64,000 nt of DNA from Simiduia sp. 21SJ11W-1 (GCF_024138675.1 NZ_CP090959.1:1240001-1304000); one strand, 5' to 3'. Shown: positions 44,996 through 54,273, numbered from the stretch's first letter. The notes: generated from the sequence alone by a model not told the origin. Program-made: numbers and translations.

Positions 44996-46960
44996 CTATT
45001 CGGCGCTCATGCTGGTGAGGCGTTCCATGATTTTTACAAACTGCTTGCGCACAATGGCGCGGTTGGCCTCCAGTAGCTCTGTGCGCTGCAGGGCTTCATC
45101 TTCCATGGCCTGCAGCACCTGTTGTTGGCCGGCGGTGGCGCTTTCACCCACCAGCATGTGCGATTGATCCACAATGCTTTGGATGATGCCCACGGTTTCC
45201 TCTTTTTGGTATTTGTATTGTGCCTCCAAATTTTTGCTGATGGTTTGCAGCATTTCATTAAGTTGTTCGTAGTTGGTCAGGCGCTTGCTCATGCCTTTTT
45301 GCACGGCGACTTTTTCAGCAAGGTTGGAGGCGAAGCTGAATACGGTAGCCAATAATTGCGCTTGTGATTCGTCTAGCGGCTTGGGTCGGTCGGAAAACTT
45401 GAGTAAAGCCCGTACGTTGCGATAGTGCACTGTAATTTGTTTGCCGGCATCTTTAATGAGTTTGTCAGGTTCGAAGTTCAGGTGTTCAATCAGCAGTTTA
45501 TCTTCCCGTGAGAGTTTGCCCATGGCGGTGATGTCTACTTTGCTTTTGCCCACCATAATGCGAATAAGCGACTCAAAGCCCAGCTCGCTTATAGCGTGTT
45601 GCAATACGGTTATTAAATCTTCCAGCGAGCCAGACTCAATGGCGTTGGTCATAAATTCAGCAAGAAACTCGCTGTGCTGGTTGCCGGCGCTCTGTTCGGG
45701 CGCGTCTTCTTCTGTGGCATCAAACTCTTGAGATAGGTTTTCCAGCACTTCTTCGTCGGATTTATCTTTATACTGCTGCTGAAGTTCTTCACGCTGCTCT
45801 TGCAGCTCTTTAAGGTGGGTGTAGAGGTTGTCTACTTCATCTTCGAGCACCTTGATGCACATTTCCGATTCCATTAAGGCGCGTTTTAATTTTTCAAGTT
45901 CAGAACGTTTGGCGCTGTCTTCCTCTGAGGAACCTGTAAGTTCCGACTCCAGCTTGGCGATGGTGCTCTCCATAGAGAGAATGGATTTGCGTTGATCAAA
46001 AATGGTTTTTTGAAGCCCGTCGATATTCTTCTTGCTTTGTGTGCCGATGTTTTGGGTGTCTGCTATCAGGTCATCAAAAATATTGTTGCTGTTGCCGTCT
46101 TTGTCTTTGCTGGCGCGTATTACACTGAGCATGGTGGCGCTTTGCTTTTGGTCTACAGGCTTGTGGTTGAAAACGTGGTCTATCTGGTTGAGATTTTTCT
46201 GGGCGTTTTTCAGCGCAATTTGGAGGTTGGCAGACTCGTGCTCCATTTTGTAGAGCATGCGTTCGTATTCGGCCACGCGTTTTTCCAAGTCACCGGAGTT
46301 CTTTTCCTCCTTGATCATCATGGTGAGGTTTTTGGTGTGCTGCTTTTGCTTTTCCAGCCGCTCGAACAGCTCGGCGCCGCGCCCGGTAGCCTTTTGGGCT
46401 GATTGGTGGGTTACATCAACATCCCGTGCAAAACGCAGCACGTAGCCGGGTGTCTTTTTGACTTTGCCGTGAACCTGGCTGTTGGCATCGGCCCAATCTT
46501 TATCGCCCAGCTTTTCCAGGCGGTCGCGCAGGAGTTTCAGTTTCTCGCGCAGTTCGGTGTTCTCCACACCTGTGCGCTTGGCTTCTGTAGATAACATACC
46601 AATGAGCTTGTTGATTTCTTCTTTGAGAACCAGCCAATACTCTTTGCTGTTTTCAGGGTTTTTGAGTGCCCGGCGCTCGGCGTTCAGGTAGGCGCAGCGC
46701 ACGCTGGTAATGAGTGGTTGCAGCTCCAGTTCCTGGCCGAGTTCTGTTTCGGAAAGTGAGCGGGTGCGTTTAAGCTGGCCTACAAAATAGGATATTACGC
46801 TCATATCAGTGTGGGTGTCGGTACCGCCGCCTGTGGCGCTTGGGTTTAGCCGTTTGGCCAGCCGGTTGAGCCTGCGCTTTAGCCGGTAAACCATATAACC
46901 GCACAGTGCGCACACGAACAGGAGCTCGGCGATGATGACGATATAAATCGTGTCTGACAT
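44996..46960 (-). CDS. Membrane-anchored long coiled-coil protein of unknown family
   Basis: This protein of about 654 residues starts MSDTIYIVIIAELLFVCALCGYMVYRLKRRL if the ATG at 46960 is used. An upstream ATG at 47047 would add 29 residues ahead of the membrane helix, and neither has a strong ribosome site. One TM helix (about 5-25) anchors a cytoplasmic part with predicted coiled coils near residues 110-150, 205-250, 310-400 and 580-620, with an acidic linker before 430. Residues about 430-570 form a compact region (ITVLQHAISELGFESLIRIMV, FSDRPKPLDESQAQLLATVFSF) that looks GAF-like to me, but this is only a visual guess. It could be a scaffold or sensor. I do not recognise it. Confidence 0.72.
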   Translation of the reverse strand: MSDTIYIVIIAELLFVCALCGYMVYRLKRRLNRLAKRLNPSATGGGTDTHTDMSVISYFVGQLKRTRSLSETELGQELELQPLITSVRCAYLNAERRALKNPENSKEYWLVLKEEINKLIGMLSTEAKRTGVENTELREKLKLLRDRLEKLGDKDWADANSQVHGKVKKTPGYVLRFARDVDVTHQSAQKATGRGAELFERLEKQKQHTKNLTMMIKEEKNSGDLEKRVAEYERMLYKMEHESANLQIALKNAQKNLNQIDHVFNHKPVDQKQSATMLSVIRASKDKDGNSNNIFDDLIADTQNIGTQSKKNIDGLQKTIFDQRKSILSMESTIAKLESELTGSSEEDSAKRSELEKLKRALMESEMCIKVLEDEVDNLYTHLKELQEQREELQQQYKDKSDEEVLENLSQEFDATEEDAPEQSAGNQHSEFLAEFMTNAIESGSLEDLITVLQHAISELGFESLIRIMVGKSKVDITAMGKLSREDKLLIEHLNFEPDKLIKDAGKQITVHYRNVRALLKFSDRPKPLDESQAQLLATVFSFASNLAEKVAVQKGMSKRLTNYEQLNEMLQTISKNLEAQYKYQKEETVGIIQSIVDQSHMLVGESATAGQQQVLQAMEDEALQRTELLEANRAIVRKQFVKIMERLTSMSAE

Positions 46961-47186
46961 CTGGTGTTCTATGGCCTCTGGCAACGGTGAGGTTGCGACG
47001 CCGGGCATGGGTGTGGCTGCCCGCAATTGAGTTGTGTAAATGTGCATTAAGGTTAGTTGGCACTAGGCGAAATCGCCATAAAGGCACTGTTAATACGGCC
47101 TTCGGTGCCGCTGGCAGGCATTGCGCTTGATCATGGTGATCAAATTGGAGCGGCCGTGGCTTGTGGCCAGGTTTTTGGGTTTGGGG

Positions 47187-47507
47187 CTAGTCTTCTACCC
47201 ACTGCCAGCGCAGGGGCTGGCCGAAATCATCATAGATAAGCTTTTTACGGGGTTGGTTGCGGCGCCTCGGTGGAGCGGGAGGGTGCTTTTGCTGGCGCCG
47301 TTGTTCAATGGCGCTGATCACCTCTGTGACGGGCGTACGGTTTTGCTGGTCGCGGTCGAAGCTGATGGGCAGGGGCGGATGAATGGTGGGTTCGCGGCCG
47401 CTGATTCCACGGGGCACGGCCAGCACTTCGCCACCATCACTGAGGTAGTTGGCAATCTGGTTGTTTATTTCATCGCGAATCTGGGCTTTGGTTTTAACGG
47501 GTTTCAT
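47187..47507 (-). CDS. Small conserved-looking protein, possibly SutA-like
   Basis: This 106-residue cytoplasmic protein starts MKPVKTKAQIRDEINNQIANYLSDGGEVLAVPRGISG. The segment IANYLSDGGEVLAVPRG resembles the short FLxxGGxVxxI element near the end of the RNA polymerase-binding protein SutA of Pseudomonas, though it lacks the acidic N-terminal tail of SutA. The rest is basic and Pro-rich (QKHPPAPPRRRNQPRKK), which is compatible with nucleic acid or polymerase binding. It has its own upstream gap. The SutA link is weak. Confidence 0.6.
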   Translation of the reverse strand: MKPVKTKAQIRDEINNQIANYLSDGGEVLAVPRGISGREPTIHPPLPISFDRDQQNRTPVTEVISAIEQRRQQKHPPAPPRRRNQPRKKLIYDDFGQPLRWQWVED

Positions 47508-47662
47508 AATGACCGGGCCCTAGCCCTTAAAATGCAACACAACGAACTAGGTTAGTACACAAGGGCTATATGCAGCAACAAGTGCTGCTTTTGGCGGCTT
47601 TTTATTGCCGCGCGCAGGCTGGGCGATATATAAATGCCACATAAGAAAGGTTGGGGGGCGAG

Positions 47663-48085
47663 ATGATCAAACTGGCTACAAGTGATGCCGACATTCAGGC
47701 GTGTTACAGCGTGATGCGCCAATTGCGCCCTCAGCTTATTGCCGAGCGCTTTGTTTCGTGCATTCGCCAGATGCAGGCAGAGGGCTTCCAATTAGCCATG
47801 GCCCAAGCCGAAGGTGCGGTGGTGGCGGTGGCGGGCTTTCGGGTAAGTACCAACTTGCACTTGGGCAAAAACCTCTATGTGGATGACCTGGTCACAGATT
47901 CCCGGGTGCGTTCGCAAGGTTATGGCGAGGAGCTGGTGGCCTGGCTTGAGGCCTTCGGCAAGGTGCAGGGCTGCGTGGCGCTGCATTTAGACAGCGGCGC
48001 CCAGCGCGATCAGGCCCATAAATTCTACTTCGCCCAGGGTTTTACCATTACAAGCTTCCATTTTGTGAAGTCGCTGGTCGCTTAA
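47663..48085 (+). CDS. GNAT family N-acetyltransferase
   Basis: This 140-residue enzyme starts MIKLATSDADIQACYSVMRQL at the ATG at 47663, with GGGGGGCGAG just ahead. The GNAT core appears as VVAVAGFRVS, then LYVDDLVTDSRVRSQGYGEELVAWLEAF, where VRSQGYGEEL supplies the acetyl-CoA pyrophosphate loop (near residues 86-95). A typical GCVALHLDSGAQRDQAHKFY follows. It resembles the small YitI/PhnO-like acetyltransferases. Substrate unknown. It stands apart from its neighbours. Confidence 0.88.
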   Translation: MIKLATSDADIQACYSVMRQLRPQLIAERFVSCIRQMQAEGFQLAMAQAEGAVVAVAGFRVSTNLHLGKNLYVDDLVTDSRVRSQGYGEELVAWLEAFGKVQGCVALHLDSGAQRDQAHKFYFAQGFTITSFHFVKSLVA

Positions 48086-48217
48086 TCTGCCTGCTGCTGG
48101 CGCGTCATATCGGCCCTTTTTGCACATTTGTGATGATTGGGCCTGCTTGTGAGTTGCCGGCAACGGAGGTGGCTGGGATAATGCGCGGCTTTCATCGGCA
48201 ACATTAGCAGGCACTTT

Positions 48218-49705
48218 GTGCAGTTCCCATTCCGCTGGCTGAACCTCTCTTCAGCACCCTTTATATTGCTCGCTCTATTCGTGTGCGCCCATTGGGCCTT
48301 GGCACCGGTGCTTGGCTTGGGTGTTGATGAGGCGCACTACGCGCTTTACGGCCAGCGCCCAGACTGGAGCTATTACGATCACCCGCCCATGGTGGGCTGG
48401 TTGCATTGGTTGGGGCTGTTGCTGGGTGAATCCGAATTTTTTGTGCGCCTGCCTGCATTGGTATTGTGGCCGCTGATCCTGTTGTTGGTGTGGCGCCAGG
48501 CGCGGCGCTGGTATGGGGCTTTGGGTGTGGCCAATTTGGCGTTGGCGATGCTCGTGTTCTCGCCCATTGTGGCCGTGCTGGGCTTTGGCCTGGTGCCAGA
48601 TACACCACTCATTGTGGCGGCGCTGCTGTTGGTTGCGCTGGTAGACAAAATAGACGCCACCGATGGCCGCATACTCTGGCACTGGCTGGCCTTGGGTGTG
48701 CTGTTGGGCCTGGCTGGGCTCAGCAAGTATACGGCGGTATTTATTGCCATCGCTTTGCTGGCAGGCCTCGTGATGCGACGCCGCTGGCACTGGCTCAAGG
48801 CGCCCGGGCCTTGGTTGGCGGTGGTGATTGCCGCGTTGATGGTGGCGCCGGTGTTTTATTGGAACTGGGCGCATGACTGGTTGTCGTTTACCTACCAGGT
48901 AAACCATGGCGCCGAGGGCGATTGGTCGCTGCTTGATTCGCTGCGCTATGTGCTGGTGTTGGTGGTGAGTTATGGGCCGCTACTGGCCTTGGCTGCCCTG
49001 TGCGCCCTGGTGCGCGCTGAAGGCATGCCGGCGTCACTTGGCCGCCTGGTGTGCCATTGGCTGGCCGTAGTGCTGCTGCTGGTGGCGGTTTGGTCTGCGG
49101 GCAATGGCGAAAATCTGCCTCACTGGACGGTGTTGAGTTGGGTATTATTGGCGCCGGCTGCGGCCAACTGGCTGTACGGGCGTTTGCTGCTTGGCAAGCG
49201 CCTTTTTGCGCTGGTGACTGGCGGGTTATCAGTAGCCTTGTGTTTGCTGCTCTGGTGGCTGTTGGTGGCACCGCCCTTGGCTATTTGGCCGCAATCGGCC
49301 GCTGCCGTGCGCGATTTGCACGGCTGGCCGGAAGGCGCCGAGCGCGCCCGGGCATTGCAAGCCGAGTGGGCGGCAGAGGAGGGCCAACAGGCCCAGCTGT
49401 GGGTAGCCAACTGGACCCAGGGCAGCCGCCTGGCCTGGTATGCCAATGCGCCTGTGCAGGTGGTTTCGTCGCGCCCCAGCCAGTTTTTGCTCTGGTGGGG
49501 CGAGCCACAGGCGCCGGGTTTGCTGGTGCGTGCCGAGCGCAAGCGCCCCAAGCGGCTCGCGGCCAAGGCCCCCGCGGGCGTGACCTGTAAGTTGGTAGAC
49601 GAGCTCGACTATCAGCGCGAGGGTGTCACGCTCAACCATTTCTTGTATTACCGCTGTGTGCCGGCTGCTGAAACCGGCGCCCGGGCTGTAAAGGAAACCC
49701 GTTGA
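48218..49705 (+). CDS. Glycosyltransferase family 39 (ArnT/PMT-like) membrane protein
   Basis: This 495-residue membrane enzyme has 10 or more TM segments. The first loop after TM1 contains LGVDEAHYALYGQRPDWSYYDHPP (near residues 35-58), where the Asp-Glu pair and DHPP element are typical of GT-C glycosyltransferases that use lipid-phosphate sugars. The cytoplasm-facing and periplasmic C-terminal part begins near residue 370. The start is GTG at 48218 (AGCAGG upstream). It is followed at once by the PAP2-GtrA fusion and a GT9 enzyme, so the three probably modify a lipid or surface glycan with a sugar carried on undecaprenyl phosphate. Confidence 0.87.
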   Translation: MQFPFRWLNLSSAPFILLALFVCAHWALAPVLGLGVDEAHYALYGQRPDWSYYDHPPMVGWLHWLGLLLGESEFFVRLPALVLWPLILLLVWRQARRWYGALGVANLALAMLVFSPIVAVLGFGLVPDTPLIVAALLLVALVDKIDATDGRILWHWLALGVLLGLAGLSKYTAVFIAIALLAGLVMRRRWHWLKAPGPWLAVVIAALMVAPVFYWNWAHDWLSFTYQVNHGAEGDWSLLDSLRYVLVLVVSYGPLLALAALCALVRAEGMPASLGRLVCHWLAVVLLLVAVWSAGNGENLPHWTVLSWVLLAPAAANWLYGRLLLGKRLFALVTGGLSVALCLLLWWLLVAPPLAIWPQSAAAVRDLHGWPEGAERARALQAEWAAEEGQQAQLWVANWTQGSRLAWYANAPVQVVSSRPSQFLLWWGEPQAPGLLVRAERKRPKRLAAKAPAGVTCKLVDELDYQREGVTLNHFLYYRCVPAAETGARAVKETR

Positions 49706-51018
49706 TGATCAGCCAACCGAGCCCGGCCAATGCCTTTGGCCTGTTACACGATGCCACGGCGCCCGGGCGCAAGCCGCAACTGGAAAACACGCTGATTGCC
49801 ACGGCACTGGTGTTGCTGGCGTTCGGTGCCGCCTTGCACAGCTTGCCTGAGTGGAATCAGGCTTTCTTTTTATCAGTTAACCATGCTGCAGCCAGGCAAT
49901 CGCCGGATTTTTGGGCCTTTGCCACGGTGTTTGGCGACGGCTCAATAGCCGCGTGCCTTGCCATCGGTATTTTTATTCGCAATCCCAGGGCCTTGGCATA
50001 CATCTTTTTGGCCGCCATTGTGGCTGGCATTTTAATTCAGGTGCCCAAGCATGTGTTTGATGCAGCCCGCCCGCCCGGCGTGTTGAGCCTGGATGTGTTT
50101 TCGGTGGTGGGCAAGGCCCACAAATCCAACAGCTTTCCCTCGGGCCACAGCGGCTCGGCGCTACTGGCGGCCACCCTGCTGGGTTTGGCCAGCCGCCGTT
50201 TGTGGGTCACGGTTTTGTTACTGGCCGTGGGAGGGCTTGCGGCCTACTCGCGCATGGCTGTGGGTGTGCATTGGCCGGCTGACGTGTTGGCCGGTTCTGC
50301 CATTGGAATTTTGGTGGCGGTGCTGATTTTCAGGTGCTTTGCCGATAAGCCCGTAGATATTCCCACTTGGGGTAAGTGGGTGCTTACCTTTTTCCTGGGT
50401 GCGGTGAGCGTGAACGGCTTTATGCACGACACCGGTTATGAAACCTTTACGGGCGTTACCGGTTTGCGCTGGGTGTCTTCGGGCTTGGTAGCCGGCGTGG
50501 TGTTTTACTGGTTGGCGGTACTCTTGTGGCCGCTGGCCGAGTGGCTTACCCAAAAGCTGTTTCGCGAATCGGCGCGCCAGTCGCTCACCCGGGTGTTCAA
50601 ATTTGGCATGGTAGGTGGCAGCGGCTTTGTGGTGGATATGAGCCTGTATGCCCTGTTTCATTCAGTACTGGGCATGAACCTGTTGGTGGCGCGCTCTATT
50701 GCCTACTGGCTCACCTCCACCTGGAACTGGTACCTGAACCGGATTTTTACCTTCAAAGACGCAGACAACGGCCGCAAGCGCGTGCAGTGGGCCAAGTATA
50801 TTCTCATGTGCCTGATCAGCTTTGTGCCGAGCATGGGTACCTTCTATGGTTTAACCCATACCATGGATTTCTTCATGGAGCACAGCCAGCTGGCGCTGAT
50901 TGCCGGTGTGTTGGTCGGCGCCCTGTTTAACTATGTAGTGGCGGGGTTTTTAATTTTTAAGGTGTATGGCCAGCAAGATGACGAAGTGCCTGCACCCCAC
51001 GAGCCAAAGAGTGAATAA
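49705..51018 (+). CDS. PAP2 phosphatase fused to a GtrA-family membrane protein
   Basis: This 437-residue membrane protein joins two families. Residues about 25-215 are PAP2-like, with KHVFDAARPPG, the SFPSGHSGSALL loop near residue 150 and AVGVHWPADVLAG near 190, the three catalytic motifs of acid phosphatases such as undecaprenyl pyrophosphatases. Residues about 295-425 are GtrA-like (FKFGMVGGSGFVVDMSLYAL, YWLTSTWNWYLNRIFTF), the family linked to flipping of lipid-bound sugars. An ATG at 49705 overlaps the GT39 stop as TGATG, with AAGGAAA ahead. One chain could thus recycle and flip the lipid carrier used by the GT39 enzyme. Confidence 0.88.
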   Translation: MISQPSPANAFGLLHDATAPGRKPQLENTLIATALVLLAFGAALHSLPEWNQAFFLSVNHAAARQSPDFWAFATVFGDGSIAACLAIGIFIRNPRALAYIFLAAIVAGILIQVPKHVFDAARPPGVLSLDVFSVVGKAHKSNSFPSGHSGSALLAATLLGLASRRLWVTVLLLAVGGLAAYSRMAVGVHWPADVLAGSAIGILVAVLIFRCFADKPVDIPTWGKWVLTFFLGAVSVNGFMHDTGYETFTGVTGLRWVSSGLVAGVVFYWLAVLLWPLAEWLTQKLFRESARQSLTRVFKFGMVGGSGFVVDMSLYALFHSVLGMNLLVARSIAYWLTSTWNWYLNRIFTFKDADNGRKRVQWAKYILMCLISFVPSMGTFYGLTHTMDFFMEHSQLALIAGVLVGALFNYVVAGFLIFKVYGQQDDEVPAPHEPKSE

Positions 51019-51020
51019 AC

Positions 51021-52250
51021 ATGAAAGTAGATACCATGCGCAAAATCGACCGCTGGGCAGGCATGCCACTGTGCTTGCTGTTGTCGGTGTTGTTTTGGTT
51101 GTGGGAGTTGGTGTTTAAGCCGGCCAAAAAACCGGCCAAAAAAGTGCTGTTTTTAGAGCTCTCGGAAATGGGCAGCGCCATCATTGCAGACCCGGCGCTG
51201 CGCTATGTAAAAGCGCAACCCGATGCCGAGGTGCACTTTGCCATTTTCAAGAAAAATGTCGCCAGCCTGCATTTGCTGAACACCATTGATGAAGCAAATC
51301 TCTACACCTTTCGCGAAGACAACCTGTTCACCCTGGTGTGGGATACCCTGCGCTTTATGGTGTGGTGCCGCAAAAAGGGCATAGATACCGTAATAGACAT
51401 GGAAATGTTTTCGCGCGTATCGGCGCTGCTTTCGCGGGTGACAGGTGCGGTAAACCGCATTGGGTTTGTGGCCTATCACAGCGAAGGGTTGTACCGCGGT
51501 AACTTCCTGACGCGCCCGGTGGTGTACAGCGCACACCAGCACATCGCCAAGAATTTCATGGCGCTGTCTCACACTGCCATGATGACCGAAGAGCAGCTGC
51601 CATTTTGCAAAAGCCTGATTACCGATGACGACATCCAGCTGGCCCAGGCACCGCGCGATGAAGCCGCCATCGAACAGGTGCAGGCCACGCTCAAAAGCCT
51701 GTATGCCGATTACACGCCTGGCCAGCGCGTGGTACTGATTAACCCCAACGCCAGTGATCTGTTGCCCCAGCGCCGCTGGCCGGCCATGCACTTTCAGGCC
51801 GTCATTGAGGATTTGTTGGCACGCTATAGTGATATTTTAGTGGTGATTACCGGCGCGCCCGGTGAGTACGCTGGTGCCCAGGCGCTGTGCGAGGCAGTGG
51901 GCAACCCCCGCTGTGTGAACTCGGCCGGCAAGTTTGCCTTCAAGCAATTGGTGCCTTTGTATTTTGTGGCAGACATGATGCTCACCAACGATTCAGGCCC
52001 GGGCCACTTTTCAGCGGTAACCCCGCTGCGTACCTTTGTGATTTTTGGCCCCGAAACCCCGGCGCTTTATAGCTCCCTTGGCAACTCGACGGCACTTTAC
52101 CTGGGCCTTGCCTGCTCGCCGTGCGTGAGTGCGGCCAACCACCGCAAAACCGATTGTGTGGATAACCGCTGCGTGAAAGACCTGCTGCCGGCACAGGCGC
52201 TGGCCGCCATTCACCCGCACCTCGATCGCATTGAGGCCCAGCCGACCTGA
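51021..52250 (+). CDS. Glycosyltransferase family 9 (heptosyltransferase-like)
   Basis: This 409-residue protein has an N-terminal hydrophobic segment (MPLCLLLSVLFWLWELVF, near residues 14-31), so it is probably membrane-attached. A GT9-type GT-B fold follows: VLFLELSEMGSAIIADPALRYVK near residue 42, VVLINPNASDLLPQRRWP near 240, and LTNDSGPGHFSAVTPLRTFVIFG near 325, the usual ADP-heptose transferase donor site. It starts 2 bp after the PAP2-GtrA stop. The enzyme probably adds a heptose or a related sugar to a lipid or LPS acceptor in the same pathway as the GT39 enzyme. Confidence 0.88.
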   Translation: MKVDTMRKIDRWAGMPLCLLLSVLFWLWELVFKPAKKPAKKVLFLELSEMGSAIIADPALRYVKAQPDAEVHFAIFKKNVASLHLLNTIDEANLYTFREDNLFTLVWDTLRFMVWCRKKGIDTVIDMEMFSRVSALLSRVTGAVNRIGFVAYHSEGLYRGNFLTRPVVYSAHQHIAKNFMALSHTAMMTEEQLPFCKSLITDDDIQLAQAPRDEAAIEQVQATLKSLYADYTPGQRVVLINPNASDLLPQRRWPAMHFQAVIEDLLARYSDILVVITGAPGEYAGAQALCEAVGNPRCVNSAGKFAFKQLVPLYFVADMMLTNDSGPGHFSAVTPLRTFVIFGPETPALYSSLGNSTALYLGLACSPCVSAANHRKTDCVDNRCVKDLLPAQALAAIHPHLDRIEAQPT

Positions 52251-52256
52251 TGCGCC

Positions 52257-52279
52257 CCCGCGGCAGCCCTTGCCGCGGG
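52257..52279. other. Hairpin after the glycosyltransferase cluster
   Basis: A perfect 9-bp stem (cccgcggca/tgccgcggg) with a 5-nt loop begins 7 bp past the GT9 stop. No T tract follows, so it may be a Rho-type or processing signal and not an intrinsic terminator. Confidence 0.5.
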
Positions 52280-52430
52280 TCATTAGCTGCTTTGGGCTCA
52301 AAGGCGCCGTGGCGGTGGGCAGGCTTTGTGCCGGCCGCAAGGTGCCTTTGTTGGTCTAGAGGGCCAGATCTGCTAGTATGCGCGCCCTTTTCCCGCAGTG
52401 CTAAGCTGTATCAAAACTTCTGGAACAACC

Positions 52431-53993
52431 ATGTTTAATCTGATTAACGGCGCAGAGTCGAACGTTAAAAACGACATCCTCTCGGGAACCACCGTGGCCC
52501 TGGCACTGGTGCCTGAAGCGGTGGCCTTTGCCTTTGTGGCAGGTGTGGAGCCCATGGTGGGGCTATACGCGGCCTTTATGATGGGGCTGTTAACCTCTAT
52601 TTTTGGCGGCCGGCCCGGTATGATCTCTGGCGCCACGGGTGCCACCGCTGTGGTGATGATTGCCCTGGTTGCCCAGCACGGCGTGCAGTATTTGTTTGCC
52701 ATGGTGGTGTTGGCTGGCGTGCTGCAAATGCTTGCGGGTATTTTCAAGCTGGGTAAATTTATTCGCATGGTGCCGTACCCTGTGATGCTGGGTTTTGTGA
52801 ACGGCCTTGCGATTGTGATTTTTCTGGCGCAAATGGGCCAGTTCAAATACGAAATTTCAGATGGCAACATGACCTGGCTTGAGGGCGAAATGCTCTACAC
52901 CATGGGCATTTTGATTGCCGCAACCATGGCCATCATGCACTTTTTGCCGAAAATCACCCAGGCGGTGCCGGCAGGCCTTGTGGCGATTGTGGCCATTACC
53001 CTGGCAGTGCTTGGGCTGGATCTGGAGGCGCGCACGGTAATCGACTTTGTGCGCGACATGCTACCGGCAGAAGAAGCCGCCAGCGCCACTTTGAAAGGTG
53101 AGCTGCCAAGTTTTGCTATTCCCGATGTGCCTTTTACCTGGGAAACGCTCAGCATCATCTTCCCGTACGCGTTAATTATTGCCGCTGTGGGTTTGATTGA
53201 ATCTTTACTTACGCTTTCATTGATTGACGAAATTACCGATACCCGCGGCAACAGCAACCGCGAGTGTATGGGCCAGGGTGTGGCCAATACCGTGAACGGA
53301 TTTTTTGGCGGTATGGGCGGCTGCGCCATGATTGGCCAGAGCATGATTAACATCAATTCCGGTGGCCGTGGGCGTTTGTCGGGTATTACCGCGGCACTTG
53401 TGTTGCTGGCATTTATTTTATTTGGCGCCACCTATATTGAAATGATCCCGCTCGCGGCGCTGGTGGGCATTATGTTTATGGTGGTGCTGGGCACTTTTGA
53501 GTGGTCTTCGTTTCGTATCATCGGGAAAATCCCCCGCTCGGATGCCATGATATTGATTCTGGTATCTTCCGTGACAGTGTTCTTTGACCTTGCCATTGCG
53601 GTGATTGTGGGTGTGATCGTCTCGGCGCTGGTGTTTGCCTGGCAGCACGCCAAGCGCATTCACGTGCACACCTACGAAGACGAAAACGGCTACAAAGTGT
53701 ATGAACTGCGCGGCCCGATCTTCTTTGGCTCGGTGGCCAACTTCAAAGAGCTGTTCGACCCGGCCGGTGATCCCGAGCATGTGGTAATTGAGTTCCAGCG
53801 CTCGCGGGTGGCTGATCACTCAGCCCTTGAAGCCATCGACTCCTTGGCTGAAAAATATCGCGCATTGGGTAAAACCCTGCACTTGCGCCACCTGAGTAAA
53901 GATTGCCGTACCTTGCTGCGCAAAGCCGGTGATTTGGTGGAAGTAAACGTGCTGGAAGATCCAAACTACAAAGTGGCGGTAGATCCAACCTAA
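52431..53993 (+). CDS. SulP family inorganic anion transporter (sulfate permease-like)
   Basis: This 520-residue transporter starts [20 protein letters not shown] at the ATG at 52431. The SulP core is recognisable in [42 protein letters not shown] and [25 protein letters not shown] (residues about 285-310). A C-terminal STAS domain follows from about residue 410 ([39 protein letters not shown]). SulP proteins carry sulfate, bicarbonate or dicarboxylates, usually with Na+ or H+. No carbonic anhydrase gene lies beside it, so the anion is open. Confidence 0.93.
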   Translation: MFNLINGAESNVKNDILSGTTVALALVPEAVAFAFVAGVEPMVGLYAAFMMGLLTSIFGGRPGMISGATGATAVVMIALVAQHGVQYLFAMVVLAGVLQMLAGIFKLGKFIRMVPYPVMLGFVNGLAIVIFLAQMGQFKYEISDGNMTWLEGEMLYTMGILIAATMAIMHFLPKITQAVPAGLVAIVAITLAVLGLDLEARTVIDFVRDMLPAEEAASATLKGELPSFAIPDVPFTWETLSIIFPYALIIAAVGLIESLLTLSLIDEITDTRGNSNRECMGQGVANTVNGFFGGMGGCAMIGQSMININSGGRGRLSGITAALVLLAFILFGATYIEMIPLAALVGIMFMVVLGTFEWSSFRIIGKIPRSDAMILILVSSVTVFFDLAIAVIVGVIVSALVFAWQHAKRIHVHTYEDENGYKVYELRGPIFFGSVANFKELFDPAGDPEHVVIEFQRSRVADHSALEAIDSLAEKYRALGKTLHLRHLSKDCRTLLRKAGDLVEVNVLEDPNYKVAVDPT

Positions 53994-54011
53994 GCGGCCA
54001 CTTGCTCGCTT

Positions 54012-54051
54012 GCTGCTTTGCAAACCACAGGGGTGTGATTTGCAAAGCAGC
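54012..54051. other. Long inverted repeat downstream of the SulP gene
   Basis: Arms gctgctttgcaaa and tttgcaaagcagc pair perfectly over 13 bp, and an inner caca/tgtg stem extends the hairpin. It begins 19 bp past the stop codon. The following bases are GGTGTGTG, with TTTTT only about 22 bp later, so it is probably a stabilising or termination hairpin. Confidence 0.6.
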
Positions 54052-54133
54052 GGTGTGTGTTTCAATCGTTTTTAAACAGCCATGCACACTCCTAAAGCAT
54101 TTGTGTGGCGTGGGCTGTGCCAATAGTTTCTGC

Positions 54134-54273
54134 TGTTCACTGTTCTCTGTTCACTGTTCACTGTTCTCTGTTCACTGTTCACTGTTCACTGTTCTCTGTT
54201 CTCTGTTCTCTGTTCTCTGTTCTCTGTTCTCTGTTCTCTGTTCTCTGTTCTCTGTTCTCTGTGCTCTGTGCTC
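54134..54273. repeat. Heptamer tandem array, 20 units
   Basis: Exactly 20 consecutive 7-bp units: six tgttcac (units 1, 3, 4, 6, 7, 8), twelve tgttctc (2, 5, 9-18) and two tgtgctc (19-20). Because 7 is not a multiple of 3, every frame is open but meaningless, so frames drawn through it are not genes. It lies between the SulP gene and the M20 peptidase. Confidence 0.95.

Noticed and set aside
48275-48907. Leftward frames opposite the GT39 gene
   Set aside because: They are rich in His, Gln and Arg with no domain, as expected for the complement of a Leu/Ala-rich membrane gene.
54134-54273. CRISPR array at the regular repeats
   Set aside because: The repeats are 7 bp with no unique spacers between them, so it is a plain tandem array.
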